In this document: piece after piece, positions 8,724 through 18,087 of the stretch
Position numbering within the stretch: the first letter of the stretch is position 1
Layout: each line of letters opens with the position of its first letter
Source: Roseobacter denitrificans OCh 114
GTDB taxonomy: Bacteria; Pseudomonadota; Alphaproteobacteria; Rhodobacterales; Rhodobacteraceae
Assembly: GCF_000014045.1 (NCBI RefSeq)
Contig: NC_008386.1
Location: forward strand, 1-64,000
Direction: 5' to 3'
DNA length: 64,000 nucleotides
Translations under genes and position numbers: made by a program
Notes under the pieces: model-generated
Database searches by the model: none
Told to the model about the DNA's origin: nothing
Seen by the model: the letters and a program-made list of their open reading frames with translations, nothing else

Positions 8724-10051
8724 AAGACCAGATCCCGGTCAACAAAGACGGTCAGCTCCGCACCCTGATCCACGTAGATGATTGGCGGCAGCGACAGATA
8801 GTCGTTCAACACGCTGGCGGTGGTGTTGCGCAGATCGTCGCCCAGATCTTCGGCAAGCTCCTGTTGGGCATTGCTGGAATTGTCATCGATCACCAGCGAG
8901 GGCGCGATCCCAAGCACAGAAATCAGCGCGGCACTGCCGAAGCGTTCGCCAAAGCGCGTATCGACAAAGCCGGTCTGGCCACTGCGTCCCAGCCGGTCGC
9001 CGCCGATCCCGCCGAGCGATACGCTGCGGCCATCCGGCGTGATGGCTCTGTTCCAGGCGATCAGCGCCCGGCTTTGCGCCAGTGTGACCTCAGAGCTATA
9101 GGACCCAATCAAGCGCGTGCCTTTGGGCATCAGCACCGTGGACCCGTCAAAGGAGTAGACATCGACCGACGTCACGGCCCGCAGTGTGCCGGGCAGTTCC
9201 GTTGACAGCGCCGTTTCAAGTACGGCCTCGATGATCGTCCCTTGCACAATCGTGCGCGACGGGTTGGGGATGCTGCCCGCTTTCGCCGTCTCATGCGGCT
9301 GGCGGGAGGCAGATTGCAGAAAGGACTCATTCGCGTTCAGGTCGCGACTGCCAGTGCCACCCGACGCGGCCCCCGCTGGCCCACCGCCGTCAAAGAGCAG
9401 GGCTGGCGAGCGGATTTGTTCCTCGCGGATCGCGGCGCGGCGCGCGCGTTCCTCTTCGAGCCGCTGGCGGGCTTCCTGTTCGGCGATATCGTTCGGGTTG
9501 GGTCCGGTGGGTACGGCGGCAGCGCGCGCGGCCTGCAACTGTTGTTGGTATAGCTGTTCCTGCAGACGCGCCTGATTGTCAAACTCCTCTTGCAGGCGGG
9601 CGGCCTGCGCATCCAGAAGGTCATTTAACGCGTCAGGATCGACACCCTGTTGTCCCTGCGCCGCGATAAGCTCGTCCAGCTGCGCTTGCAGCGCCGCTAG
9701 TTCTGCATTGCCTTCAGCTTGCTCGACCAAAGCCGGGTCCGATGGCGCTGGCATGTTGATCGTCGTGTCCAGAGGTTCCGTCACATCTGTCTGCACCTGT
9801 TGCGGCACGGTCATTTGCGTACTCAGACCGGGGTCTGCGGTCGATGTTCTTTGGAAATCTTCAGAATCGCTCGTGCCGGAAAACAGGGCGCGCATCTGGT
9901 CCTGCGCGAGCAGCACAGCGGCCAGCAGGATAAACGCCAGGACGCCGCCCGCGATGGCAACCGTGCGCATGGTATTTCTGGGCTGACCGCCTGCAAGGCG
10001 GGCCTGCCGGTCGGCCACGCGCGCTTCTACGGTGTTTGGATCATCGGTCAT
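8720..10051 (-). CDS. virB10: VirB10-type core-complex protein
   Basis: The start at 10051 is chosen because it overlaps the virB9 stop as TAATG; an open frame continues 36 codons upstream inside virB9. The 443-residue product has a short cytoplasmic N terminus, one membrane helix (VAIAGGVLAFILLAAVLLA, about residues 31-50), a long proline- and glutamine-rich periplasmic linker, and a C-terminal TrbI/VirB10 beta-barrel domain with IVQGTIIEAVLET and VLMPKGTRLIGSY. VirB10 spans both membranes and links ATP use to outer-membrane channel opening. Confidence 0.94.
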   Translation of the reverse strand: MTDDPNTVEARVADRQARLAGGQPRNTMRTVAIAGGVLAFILLAAVLLAQDQMRALFSGTSDSEDFQRTSTADPGLSTQMTVPQQVQTDVTEPLDTTINMPAPSDPALVEQAEGNAELAALQAQLDELIAAQGQQGVDPDALNDLLDAQAARLQEEFDNQARLQEQLYQQQLQAARAAAVPTGPNPNDIAEQEARQRLEEERARRAAIREEQIRSPALLFDGGGPAGAASGGTGSRDLNANESFLQSASRQPHETAKAGSIPNPSRTIVQGTIIEAVLETALSTELPGTLRAVTSVDVYSFDGSTVLMPKGTRLIGSYSSEVTLAQSRALIAWNRAITPDGRSVSLGGIGGDRLGRSGQTGFVDTRFGERFGSAALISVLGIAPSLVIDDNSSNAQQELAEDLGDDLRNTTASVLNDYLSLPPIIYVDQGAELTVFVDRDLVF

Positions 10052-10809
10052 TATCGTTCCTCCGCATTTGTGCGCTGGGTGGTCTGCACCACGGGTACGG
10101 TGTCGATCACATCGGCATGGGCCACGCAAAGCTCGCGCTCGCCGCGCCGGATGGTCCAACGGTTGGATGTTGAATCAACCACAAAGCCGTCCTCGACCGC
10201 GCGGACGTTGACGATGGCTTCGCGGCCCTGCGCATCGACGCGGAAAATTGCGGGTCGGGGCGCACCTGCCGGGAAGGTGAAAAAAGTCGCCACCCCGTCG
10301 TCATATATCTGCGAGGGGCGCACGGTCTGATCGCCAGAGGCCATGTAGTTGAAATCCTTCGCCCGGTCCTGCCGCGCGTGCCGCTCCGCAGCACGTTGCT
10401 GTTCTTCATGCGGATAGCGAAAGGAAATCCGGTAGTTCAGCTTGGGCGAGCCTACATTGGCCGTGCGCGCGCGCAGCTCGAAGGTATAGGCGCGGCGATC
10501 CGTCAGCACCGTCATGTTGGTATAAGCGCCCTCGGTCACGGGTTTGACCGACAGGACATCACCGCGTGAAAGCCTGACCACTTCCCAGGATGCGCTGTCC
10601 CCGATCTGAACCGATTGAATTTCCTCGCCGTCGCCAAAGTGCACCGAGGTGATGAACTTCATGAAGACATCGAGCCGGTAGACCGTATGCGGATCAAAGC
10701 GGTATTCCCGGATGCGCGGATCAGACGGCAAGGAACGGGGCTTGGTTTCTGCCGCCAGTGGCAGCGCAAGGACAGCCGCCAGCAGGCAGATCAAAGCGCG
10801 TAACATCAT
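10051..10809 (-). CDS. virB9: VirB9-type outer-membrane core protein
   Basis: The 252-residue product has an N-terminal signal peptide (hydrophobic run ending LPLAAE) and a two-domain VirB9/CagX layout. Diagnostic segments include IREYRFDPHTVYRL near the N terminus, RRAYTFELRA in the middle, and PSQIYDDGVATFFTF in the C-terminal domain that interacts with VirB7 and VirB10. Two adjacent ATGs can serve as start, and the first overlaps the virB8 stop as ATGA. It forms the outer-membrane ring of the channel. Confidence 0.94.
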   Translation of the reverse strand: MMLRALICLLAAVLALPLAAETKPRSLPSDPRIREYRFDPHTVYRLDVFMKFITSVHFGDGEEIQSVQIGDSASWEVVRLSRGDVLSVKPVTEGAYTNMTVLTDRRAYTFELRARTANVGSPKLNYRISFRYPHEEQQRAAERHARQDRAKDFNYMASGDQTVRPSQIYDDGVATFFTFPAGAPRPAIFRVDAQGREAIVNVRAVEDGFVVDSTSNRWTIRRGERELCVAHADVIDTVPVVQTTQRTNAEER

Positions 10810-11480
10810 TGACCCGTTCCTTGTGGTGTGAGGGTTTCTGCCGCGATGCGGTAGCTGACCACGGTAAAGCCCAGCGGGTTGCGCCAGACATCTTCGAGGC
10901 GACGTTCCACGCGGGGGCGAAACTCAAAGCCGACGGTGGCCACAAAGCTGCGTTCGATGGCGGGCATGCCGGGACGCTCAAGACGGCGCGTGAAGCGCAC
11001 CTGTGCCGTGTTGTCATCGAGCGCGTTGATGTTGCGCACGATCACAGTAATCAGCACGTCGCGGCCATAGCGGTCCGGCGGATAGGCTTCATTGGCCGAG
11101 TTCCAGAGCGTTCGGAGGCTGTCTGCGGCTTGCTCATCCGAGGTTTGCAGCACCAGGGGGATCCGTATGGGATTGTCAGAGACGTCATAGGTTTCCCGTT
11201 CGGTCACATACCGGACCAGTTCGGCTTCCCTGACCGCCTCGCGCTCACTCAGATCAGCGGGGCGCGTGGCGGTGATCTGTTCGGCCATGCCGGTCTCGCG
11301 GTCCACCATGACGACGTAGGGCCTGATTTCCTTGAAGGGCAGCATGAGGCTGACAGCCGCCACGGAGGTAAGCGCGATCGACAGGCTCAGCGCGCTTGTC
11401 CAGACCGCGATGTTTCTCTGACGCCGAAGCTGAAAAAACACCTCATCCTGGAAGGTATAGTCTGTTGTTTGCCTTGGCAT
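10806..11480 (-). CDS. virB8: VirB8-type inner-membrane protein
   Basis: The 224-residue protein has a short cytoplasmic N terminus, a single membrane helix at about residues 25-47 (TSALSLSIALTSVAAVSLM) and a periplasmic domain with the family pattern IRPYVVMVDRETG, then AVREAELVRYVTERETYD and RNPLGFTVVSYR at the end. VirB8 is an assembly factor connecting the inner-membrane platform with the core complex. It overlaps virB9 by four bases and lies 63 bases after virB6. Confidence 0.93.
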   Translation of the reverse strand: MPRQTTDYTFQDEVFFQLRRQRNIAVWTSALSLSIALTSVAAVSLMLPFKEIRPYVVMVDRETGMAEQITATRPADLSEREAVREAELVRYVTERETYDVSDNPIRIPLVLQTSDEQAADSLRTLWNSANEAYPPDRYGRDVLITVIVRNINALDDNTAQVRFTRRLERPGMPAIERSFVATVGFEFRPRVERRLEDVWRNPLGFTVVSYRIAAETLTPQGTGQ

Positions 11481-11543
11481 CAGCCGGAGTCCTTCTGTTA
11501 CGCCCCCAAGGGTCGTTTCGATTTAGAGACGTAGTGTGCTGCG

Positions 11544-12716
11544 TCAGTCCGTTTTCTTGGTCCCGACGTGGTTTGTTGCAGGGGGTTCATCCTGCAAGCG
11601 GATGTTGATCTTTTTGCGCGATGCGGCCTGTTCACGCGACGCCTGGGACAAGCCTGCGCGGCCCGCTTCCCATCGCTCGCCCATCCCGGTCTGACGCCCC
11701 AGACGCGCTGATCTTGCCCGGAATTTTTCCTTGTTGAGCCGCATGGCGGCACTTGTTGCTCTGGAATCCTCATAGGCGGCGCGCACGCGGGCCATGGCAC
11801 CCCCTTCGGCGGCACGCCCCGCGCCAACAGCGGAGGCGACCTGACGCGCCCGAGGCTCGGTCGCGCGCGCGCCAGTACGGACGACTTGCCCGGCGTTCTG
11901 CGCTTCACGAATACCATTTGCCGTCGCAACGATGCCACCCGCAAGGCTGTTCACGATGGTCGGGATCTGGCTCATCATGATAACGCCAGCAAGGACGACG
12001 ATCAAAAAGCCCGCAACATCAGCCAATCTCGTCACACCAGCCGGACCAACCATCCACGCTGTACCTACTCCGATAATCGCGCCCATGATGCCAGAGAGCG
12101 CCAAAGGGATCATCGCAAAGCCAAGGGTAAACCGCGTCCATGTGGTGAACAGATCGCTGGTGGAGCGAAACAACAAACTTGCAATGAAGACAGGCGCGAG
12201 CGACACGGCCATCGCCAGACCAATCTTGCCGACTGCTGCTACGATTATTGCCACGCATGCCATAACAGCACCGAGGATAGTTAGTATCGCAGCGGTAAGA
12301 GCCATCCCAAAGTTGAAAGTGCCCCCTCGTCGCGTAACATCGTCGCTAACGTCAAAAATATTCGTCACCATGTTATCCATGGCAACATTCAAATTGATTG
12401 CTCCGGTCTGAGCCAAGAGCGTGGCCCCAATGTTGCTTGGAACATTGGTGATAATGTCGAATATGGGCGCAAATTGCGCCCAAGTCGTCGCGACCGATAG
12501 GATGATGACATAACGCACCCCCCATTTCAGATATTCACTGACCCGGATCGGATAGAAGCTGGTGAGCGTGTTGAAGCCAACGAAAGCGAGACCTGCCAGC
12601 CCCATAGCCTGTAAGGCCCCCGTCAGAGGACCGGCAAAGGCACCGAAGACCGTCTCGGCATAGTTCAGGATGGTGCCGTCAATCGCATTGAGTGCGTCTG
12701 AAATGAAGGTTGCCAT
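11544..12716 (-). CDS. virB6: VirB6-type polytopic channel protein
   Basis: The 390-residue protein has about six membrane helices in its first 260 residues, matching TrbL/VirB6, the polytopic inner-membrane component through which substrate passes. Conserved features include LKWGVRYVIILSVATTW and a glycine-rich alanine region (GLAMAVSLAPVFIASLLF). The last 130 residues are a hydrophilic, arginine- and alanine-rich cytoplasmic tail, longer than in the Agrobacterium protein. It starts just after the small periplasmic protein gene. Confidence 0.92.
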   Translation of the reverse strand: MATFISDALNAIDGTILNYAETVFGAFAGPLTGALQAMGLAGLAFVGFNTLTSFYPIRVSEYLKWGVRYVIILSVATTWAQFAPIFDIITNVPSNIGATLLAQTGAINLNVAMDNMVTNIFDVSDDVTRRGGTFNFGMALTAAILTILGAVMACVAIIVAAVGKIGLAMAVSLAPVFIASLLFRSTSDLFTTWTRFTLGFAMIPLALSGIMGAIIGVGTAWMVGPAGVTRLADVAGFLIVVLAGVIMMSQIPTIVNSLAGGIVATANGIREAQNAGQVVRTGARATEPRARQVASAVGAGRAAEGGAMARVRAAYEDSRATSAAMRLNKEKFRARSARLGRQTGMGERWEAGRAGLSQASREQAASRKKINIRLQDEPPATNHVGTKKTD

Positions 12717-12719
12717 GGG

Positions 12720-13175
12720 TTATCCGTCCCCGACTTCGAGGCTGAACCCGTCATCCCGCAACGCCCCCACGCTTTCACAGAATGCATGAGCTGCCCAAAC
12801 TGGGTTCTCTGCTGTCTGTAGAGTCTGCATGTGTTCAGCATGACGCATGGGGGGCAGTCCGATCAGATCATCGGGGAATGCCTGTCGGATCTCGTTCCAG
12901 TCACGGCGACCGTTCAAACAAGAAATCTCAGAAGGCTGGCCGTCAGCAAACGCCCGGCACGCTGCCATTATTTCTTTCGCGTCATATTGCTTGATGTATT
13001 CCAGAATGATGAAGCGTAGCGATGGCTGCGATGATATTGACGCGATCCCTGCTTGCACGTCTGGGTGCAAGACAGGAGGCTTTTCACAATGCCAGGACCC
13101 CGGCTCTACCGCCATTGCCGGGCTTGAAAGGGATAGCGCAACTGCAAGCGCGCCGAATGAAATCTTCGTATACAT
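12720..13175 (-). CDS. Periplasmic protein of unknown function inside the virB operon
   Basis: The 151-residue product begins with a clear Sec signal peptide (SFGALAVALSLSSPAMAVE, cleavage near residue 22). The mature part contains four cysteines (WHCEKPP, AACRAF, ISCLNG, AFCESV) that could form two disulfides. I do not recognise a family. It starts two bases after the virB5 stop and ends three bases before virB6, so it is almost certainly part of the secretion operon. It may be a pilus- or channel-associated accessory protein or an entry-exclusion factor; the sequence does not decide between these. Confidence 0.75.
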   Translation of the reverse strand: MYTKISFGALAVALSLSSPAMAVEPGSWHCEKPPVLHPDVQAGIASISSQPSLRFIILEYIKQYDAKEIMAACRAFADGQPSEISCLNGRRDWNEIRQAFPDDLIGLPPMRHAEHMQTLQTAENPVWAAHAFCESVGALRDDGFSLEVGDG

Positions 13176-13177
13176 GG

Positions 13178-13888
13178 TTAGTCTCCTATCAGGTTGAATT
13201 GACGTGCGGCGGCGTTGTCCCGCGCCTGGGCGAGTGCATTGGCACCGGCGACATTTGTCGCCGCGGCCTGCACCCGCAGGTTCTCGTTCAGCAAAACAGC
13301 CAGTTCGGCCATGACGCGCGTGTTGTAATCAATGCTGGCTTTCAGATCGGCGTTACCGTCGATGCCGGTGATCATCGTGTTGATCCGGTCCATCGCATCA
13401 TTGGCCCGCACATAGGTGTCCTCCGCCGTGGCGATTGCTGCCACGCCCGCTGTCGCCTGTTCGGTGATTGCGGCATCAATCGGCTCAAGGGAGGTAAAAA
13501 TATCATTGAGCCCCGCTAGATCGAACCGGTTTCGGATGTCGGAAATAGCATCGTTCAGTTCCGCCAGATCGGTGAGCGCCGTACCAGACAGCACGGCGTC
13601 CTGTATCTCGTTCAGCGACGTGGCCGAGACCCGTTTCTGGATCTCTGTCACATCGTTGAGAATGGCCGAGATTGCACGCGGGCCAATCATCGACGCCAGT
13701 TGGTTTTCAAGGTTGGTCAACTCCTGAAGCTGGACGGTATAGGCTTGCCGCGCCTGATCCAGTTGCGCGACAAACTGAGCGATTGCCGTGGTGTCTATGA
13801 CGGGGACGCCCTGCGCCTGCGCCGCCCCTCCAAAGGAGACCGAAGCGATAAGACAGGTGACTGCCATCCTGTTGCGGAATGGTTTCAT
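13178..13888 (-). CDS. virB5: VirB5-type minor pilin
   Basis: The 236-residue protein has a signal peptide (ending GGAAQAQ, about residue 26) followed by mostly alpha-helical, alanine-rich sequence. The segment FVAQLDQARQAYTVQLQELTNLENQLASMIG is typical of the long helix of VirB5/TraC proteins, which sit at the tip of the T pilus. Its ATG overlaps the stop of the preceding small lipoprotein gene as ATGA. Confidence 0.9.
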   Translation of the reverse strand: MKPFRNRMAVTCLIASVSFGGAAQAQGVPVIDTTAIAQFVAQLDQARQAYTVQLQELTNLENQLASMIGPRAISAILNDVTEIQKRVSATSLNEIQDAVLSGTALTDLAELNDAISDIRNRFDLAGLNDIFTSLEPIDAAITEQATAGVAAIATAEDTYVRANDAMDRINTMITGIDGNADLKASIDYNTRVMAELAVLLNENLRVQAAATNVAGANALAQARDNAAARQFNLIGD

Positions 13889-14019
13889 GCGACGGATTCC
13901 TCTTGTTGCTGATCATTGATGGCGTCCCAATTGCAGACGCAGGGGCTTTTCTGTTCGGTGTAATTCGCGCATCCGGCCAAGAGGACCGAGGCCACGACAA
14001 GCAGGCCAATGAGTTTCAT
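13885..14019 (-). CDS. Small lipoprotein, VirB7-like or entry-exclusion type
   Basis: This 44-codon gene overlaps virB4 at its start (TAATG) and virB5 at its end (ATGA). The product is a typical small lipoprotein: MKLIGLLVVASVLLAGC is a signal peptide with lipobox LAGC, so only about 28 residues remain after processing. The mature part has two further cysteines (PCVC), and VirB7 proteins commonly use a cysteine to pair with VirB9. In Agrobacterium virB7 lies between virB6 and virB8, whereas here the gene sits between virB4 and virB5, where some systems carry an entry-exclusion lipoprotein. Both readings stay open. Confidence 0.78.
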   Translation of the reverse strand: MKLIGLLVVASVLLAGCANYTEQKSPCVCNWDAINDQQQEESVA

Positions 14020-16379
14020 TATCCGATATCCTTCCAAAAACTGGTGTCATCGCGCCATCCATCCGGTGCGCTTTCGCCTTTGCCGCCGCCCAGCACCTTC
14101 AGGAGCGGGCCGAGTGCGCCGAGGTCCATGTTCACAACCGTGCTGACATCGCCGTTTCGGATCAGTGCCAGCCGTTGGCCGCCCGCCGAAGACGTCACGA
14201 AGGCAGCTTCCGCGTCGGTGAAATTCAACGGGGCGACTTCATCCAGCGTGTACCGGCTGTTGGGGTAGACCAGCGTGGTGACACAGCTTTCGAGAATGGA
14301 GCCGCCCGCCGCACTGTTGACCAGATGATCAACGCGCTGGGTCATCAGCATCAGAACGACGTTCTTTTTGCGCAGCGTGAGCGCCCAGTCTTTCAGCATC
14401 GCCTCGAAGAACGGATCATCGAGAACCTTCCACGCCTCATCAATGAGAATGATCGTGGGGCGTTCGTCTTCAATCTGCCGTTCAATGCGGCGGAACACAT
14501 AGGCGAGCCACGCGGTACGGACCTCTTGTGTCTCGAAAATCTCCGTCAGATCGAAGGCCGTGACATCATTGTTAAACGACAGCGTTTCGTCCTGACCTTC
14601 ACCGGAAAAGAGCCAGCCATATTGCCCGTCGTCCCAAAGCCCGAGACGCGTATGCAGATCACCGCCATCATCGACGGATCGCAGCTGCGATCTGAACTGG
14701 CGCATGGTGCGCAGGCTGGGGTCGGTTTCCATGTTGGAGCGGGTGGCATTGGACAGCGCCTCGCGTTGGGTGGCGCTCAGTGTGCCTTGGGCGGCAAGCG
14801 TCGCCTCAAGCCAGGATGTGAGCCACGCCGTTCCACGTTCATCCGCTTCAGCAGCAAATGGGTTGAACCCGGTCGGTTCACCCATCCGCACCTTCGCATA
14901 GTCCGCACCAAGGGCACGCAGCGGCATTTCCATGCCCTGATCTTTGTCGAAAGCGATGATGCGCGGGTTCAGCCGTGCCGCTTGCGCCAGCAGGAAACAC
15001 GCCCCGAGCGTCTTGCCCGCACCTGTCATGCCAATGACCAGCGTGTGACCCACGGTGCGCTCCTGAAGCTCACCCGCCAGATGGAAATTGAAGCGGTAAG
15101 GTTCCCCGCGAATATCCGGCAGGATCGTCACGCTCTCACCCCAGGGCGTCTGCGCGCGGCTGTGACCGGCAGGCGTTGCGTGCAGGGCGGTGAAATCAGC
15201 GAAGTTGGTGCTCGATATCATGGCGGCACGGGCGCGGTAGGCATAATTCCCCGGATGCTGGGCAAAGAATGCGGCGCGCGCGCCCACATCCTCGCGCACG
15301 ACCGTGGCCCCTGCCCTCTGCCCTGCCCCGCGAATACTCGCAGCCGCCTCATCCAGTTCCGCCACCGTGCCCGCAAAGACGGTGATCGTCGCATGGTGCA
15401 TCCCCATGCCAATCCGCCCGGAGGCAACATCATCGAGCGCATCGACCAGTTGGTCCTTCAAGGTTTGCGCCGCGTCATCCGCCGCCTGCATCTGACGCGC
15501 CGTCCGGCTGATCCGTTCTTCGGACTCAACCGGGTTCACCGGCGTATAGGATTGCGAAATCACCATATCGAAGGGCAAATCGAACCTGTTGAAGATGCCC
15601 GGCGCAGAGTTTGACGGATAGGACTTGATCGAGAACACGGCCCCATAGCGCGTGTCCTTGCTGTCGCTGCCGAAGGACACGAAGGTATCGTTTCTGAAAT
15701 CCAGACGCCCCACTGCGATCATGTCAGCCAGCGGCATGAAACCGGCACCCGGCGGTGAGGTGAAGAATTGTCCGGTGTTGATCGCGCGCAGCAGTCCGAT
15801 CCATTCGCCACTTGAAATGCTCAGCCGCGTGGGCGACGCCACGCGCACCGCCTCCATGAAGTGATCCACGATTTCATTCAGGCGCGAGACGTCCTTTTCG
15901 CGTGTGCCGCGCTGCGCCGCGACACCGCCAGATACAAATTTTGCCCAGAGCGATTTAACCTTTGAGGGGCGCAATGTGACGGTGATCATCGCCTGCCGTG
16001 ACCGCAGGCCGGACGTTTCGATATGCGATTGCCACCGCTGATCGACGGCGGCAGCGAATGTCGAGACTTCGGGGGCCACGCCCGTCAGCTTTGGCGACAC
16101 GACTGAAGAGAACCGATGAACGTAAATCCCGACATCAGACTGCGCTTGCGTAACCGTCCGCGAAAACGCCAGTGACAGATCATCGACATCGGCTTCCGAG
16201 GCGGTATCCGCCGCAATGCCTTCGACGATGAAAGACGCGATCAGATCCCCATCGCGCAACATCATCACATCATCCGTGACAGCACCGACATACGGCAGGT
16301 GCCTGACCAACAGATGTTCGCCCTGATCTTCCGAGGCTTCCAGATCTTTGCGGGCGCGGGTTTTCAGGACATCAAGCAC
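14019..16379 (-). CDS. virB4: VirB4-type ATPase of the type IV secretion system
   Basis: The 786-residue protein is the largest ATPase of the secretion machine. The N-terminal CagE/TrbE/VirB domain is followed by Walker A GMTGAGKTLGA near residue 443 and Walker B TIILIDEAWKVLDDP near residue 641, then VLMLMTQRVDHLV and the C-terminal region. The GTG start at 16379 overlaps the virB3 stop by eight bases. VirB4 drives pilus biogenesis and substrate transfer at the inner membrane. Confidence 0.95.
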   Translation of the reverse strand: MLDVLKTRARKDLEASEDQGEHLLVRHLPYVGAVTDDVMMLRDGDLIASFIVEGIAADTASEADVDDLSLAFSRTVTQAQSDVGIYVHRFSSVVSPKLTGVAPEVSTFAAAVDQRWQSHIETSGLRSRQAMITVTLRPSKVKSLWAKFVSGGVAAQRGTREKDVSRLNEIVDHFMEAVRVASPTRLSISSGEWIGLLRAINTGQFFTSPPGAGFMPLADMIAVGRLDFRNDTFVSFGSDSKDTRYGAVFSIKSYPSNSAPGIFNRFDLPFDMVISQSYTPVNPVESEERISRTARQMQAADDAAQTLKDQLVDALDDVASGRIGMGMHHATITVFAGTVAELDEAAASIRGAGQRAGATVVREDVGARAAFFAQHPGNYAYRARAAMISSTNFADFTALHATPAGHSRAQTPWGESVTILPDIRGEPYRFNFHLAGELQERTVGHTLVIGMTGAGKTLGACFLLAQAARLNPRIIAFDKDQGMEMPLRALGADYAKVRMGEPTGFNPFAAEADERGTAWLTSWLEATLAAQGTLSATQREALSNATRSNMETDPSLRTMRQFRSQLRSVDDGGDLHTRLGLWDDGQYGWLFSGEGQDETLSFNNDVTAFDLTEIFETQEVRTAWLAYVFRRIERQIEDERPTIILIDEAWKVLDDPFFEAMLKDWALTLRKKNVVLMLMTQRVDHLVNSAAGGSILESCVTTLVYPNSRYTLDEVAPLNFTDAEAAFVTSSAGGQRLALIRNGDVSTVVNMDLGALGPLLKVLGGGKGESAPDGWRDDTSFWKDIG

Positions 16380-16647
16380 GGTAGATGATCCCCTTTCCTT
16401 TGAAGTAGGAGGGTGGCAAAGGGGTTTTTGACAAAGCCACGAAGATCACGTCGATGATCATCGGATCATAGGCCGAGAGCAGGCGGAGCGCGCCGTATCC
16501 AATCAGCGCGCTCAAGAGCAAATACACGAACGACAAAGTCGCGATAAACCCGCCGAAGCAGACAATCGCGAGTATGACGACGAACTTGAAAGGCAGCCCA
16601 AGAAAACTGACCGGTCGCGTCAACGCTTTGAAGCACGGGTTTTGCAT
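16372..16647 (-). CDS. virB3: VirB3-type inner-membrane protein
   Basis: The 91-residue product starts at the ATG at 16647, two bases after the virB2 stop; the longer open frame upstream is not needed. Its N terminus contains FKALTRPVSFLGLPFKF, the family motif of VirB3/TrbD, followed by two closely spaced membrane helices (residues 21-52). VirB3 works with VirB4 at the inner membrane and stabilises the pilus assembly platform. Confidence 0.9.
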   Translation of the reverse strand: MQNPCFKALTRPVSFLGLPFKFVVILAIVCFGGFIATLSFVYLLLSALIGYGALRLLSAYDPMIIDVIFVALSKTPLPPSYFKGKGIIYRA

Positions 16648-16649
16648 GT

Positions 16650-16931
16650 TCAGAGACCTGCAAGAATGGTGGCAGCACCGAAGATGATGACCAGACCGAT
16701 GAGGATCGACCCGGCGACGGCCCAATTCATACGGCCCGCAAGGAACGCAAAACCGACGCCTGCAAGGGCGACAAGACCCGCTGCCCGGCCCAGTGTGCCG
16801 GTCAATGCCGTTCCGATGGTCGTAAAGAGGTTGGTGATTGGGCTCAGATCCTGCGCCGCCGCTGGTGAGGCCAAAGCCACAGCAGTGAGGGTTGCAAGCA
16901 CGATAGTCTTTCTTGATTTCAATATTCCCAC
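16650..16931 (-). CDS. virB2: VirB2-type major pilin
   Basis: The 93-residue product begins with a signal peptide ending [10 protein letters not shown], then has two hydrophobic helices separated by a short positively charged loop (AGRMNWA), the standard VirB2/TrbC pilin layout. The GTG start at 16931 is preceded by AGAAAGGAAATCA, a good ribosome binding site, and overlaps the virB1 end by 13 bases. Confidence 0.9.
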   Translation of the reverse strand: MGILKSRKTIVLATLTAVALASPAAAQDLSPITNLFTTIGTALTGTLGRAAGLVALAGVGFAFLAGRMNWAVAGSILIGLVIIFGAATILAGL

Positions 16932-17611
16932 ACTGATTTCCTTTCTGGAGGGGTGACGGTAATTTCTTCATCTCGCACGTTGGCGTTGACCGGCACTGGC
17001 CGAGCCACTGACAGACCCGCACGCTCGGCCACGCGGCGCACGTAATCTTGGGTTTCACGGAAAGGCGGCACGCCGTCATAGCGCTGAACGGCCCCCGGCC
17101 CGGCGTTGTATGCGGCCAAGGCCAACTCGACGGACCCGAACGCGCGAAGTTGCGCCAAAAGGTACATTGCCGATCCCGTGAGGTTTTGGGTGGGATCAAA
17201 CGGATCAGAAACGCGTAACGCCCGCGCTGTACCGGGCATCAACTGCCCGAGTCCTTGCGCGCCCTTGTGGCTCACTGCGCGTGGATTGAACCGGCTTTCC
17301 TGATGGATCAAGGCCGTGAAGAGGTCCACAAATTGCGAAGACGTCAGGCCCGTCTTGCGCACACCGCGATCTCTACCAAAGCGCAACGCAGTCTGTTGTG
17401 CCAGCGTGCGGTAGGCTTGGCGGTTTGAAGGGAGTTCGACCGACTGTTCAGACAGCGCAGCTTCAACCAGCGCACGGCGTTCTCCCTCCCCTGCCCTCCC
17501 GACGTAAACCTGTGAACCATCCGTATTGAACTCGAAAACAGTAGCAAATACTACCATAGGTAGAAACTGTAGGTAGCAAAAAACCGGGAAAACGCCCTTG
17601 CGATAGATCAT
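16919..17611 (-). CDS. virB1: VirB1-type lytic transglycosylase
   Basis: I chose the ATG at 17611 because it overlaps the preceding stop as ATGA and begins a signal-peptide-like stretch ([18 protein letters not shown]). The open frame extends 59 codons upstream inside the neighbouring gene, and those residues do not look protein-like. The 230-residue product has the SLT lysozyme-like fold motifs: the catalytic glutamate in [26 protein letters not shown], and [13 protein letters not shown]. It should open the peptidoglycan for assembly of the secretion channel. It is the first recognisable vir gene of the operon. Confidence 0.92.
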   Translation of the reverse strand: MIYRKGVFPVFCYLQFLPMVVFATVFEFNTDGSQVYVGRAGEGERRALVEAALSEQSVELPSNRQAYRTLAQQTALRFGRDRGVRKTGLTSSQFVDLFTALIHQESRFNPRAVSHKGAQGLGQLMPGTARALRVSDPFDPTQNLTGSAMYLLAQLRAFGSVELALAAYNAGPGAVQRYDGVPPFRETQDYVRRVAERAGLSVARPVPVNANVRDEEITVTPPERKSVWEY

Positions 17612-18087
17612 TCTAAAAGTCCGATCCATTTCATGAATAGGGTTGTGAGCACGATGCCGACGAGAACTATGGACACTTCCATGATTGCTTCGAAGAAATA
17701 TGTGCTGCCAAAAACCAGTAGCATCCCGGCATGAAGCGTGAAGAAGGCACCCAGAAAGATGGCGTGATAAATCCATGCAAGTAGACACATTGATCCGACA
17801 ACCAAGCCCGAACGCGCGGCGTCTGAAATGTCGAAATAGTTGTGCCCATAAGCGAGCGCCGCGGTGCCCGCAAAGAACACCGCAAGCAGAACATAGGTAA
17901 GGCTCGGAGCCTTCACCTTGCCACGCATCTCACGCAGCACTTGAGCGCGGGCTTTGCGCGTCAATTCTTGGCGGTAGCCTTTTAGCGAAATGACAGTTTG
18001 CGGCGCAGCTTCATACCGCGCAGCCGGTTCATCCGCCTGCCCTTCCGGCGTAACGCGTCCTTTAGATGGAAATGTGGTAACACTCAC
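17608..18087 (-). CDS. Membrane protein of unknown function heading the virB operon
   Basis: The 159-residue product starts at a GTG and has a hydrophilic N-terminal 65 residues, then three to four membrane helices ([68 protein letters not shown]). I do not recognise the family. Its stop overlaps the virB1 start by four bases, so it is co-translated with the secretion genes. It may anchor or regulate the machine. Confidence 0.7.
   Translation of the reverse strand: MSVTTFPSKGRVTPEGQADEPAARYEAAPQTVISLKGYRQELTRKARAQVLREMRGKVKAPSLTYVLLAVFFAGTAALAYGHNYFDISDAARSGLVVGSMCLLAWIYHAIFLGAFFTLHAGMLLVFGSTYFFEAIMEVSIVLVGIVLTTLFMKWIGLLE

Noticed and set aside
14175..15614. 479-codon plus-strand frame
   Set aside because: It lies entirely antisense to virB4, has no recognisable motif and has the arginine-rich composition of a GC-rich shadow frame.
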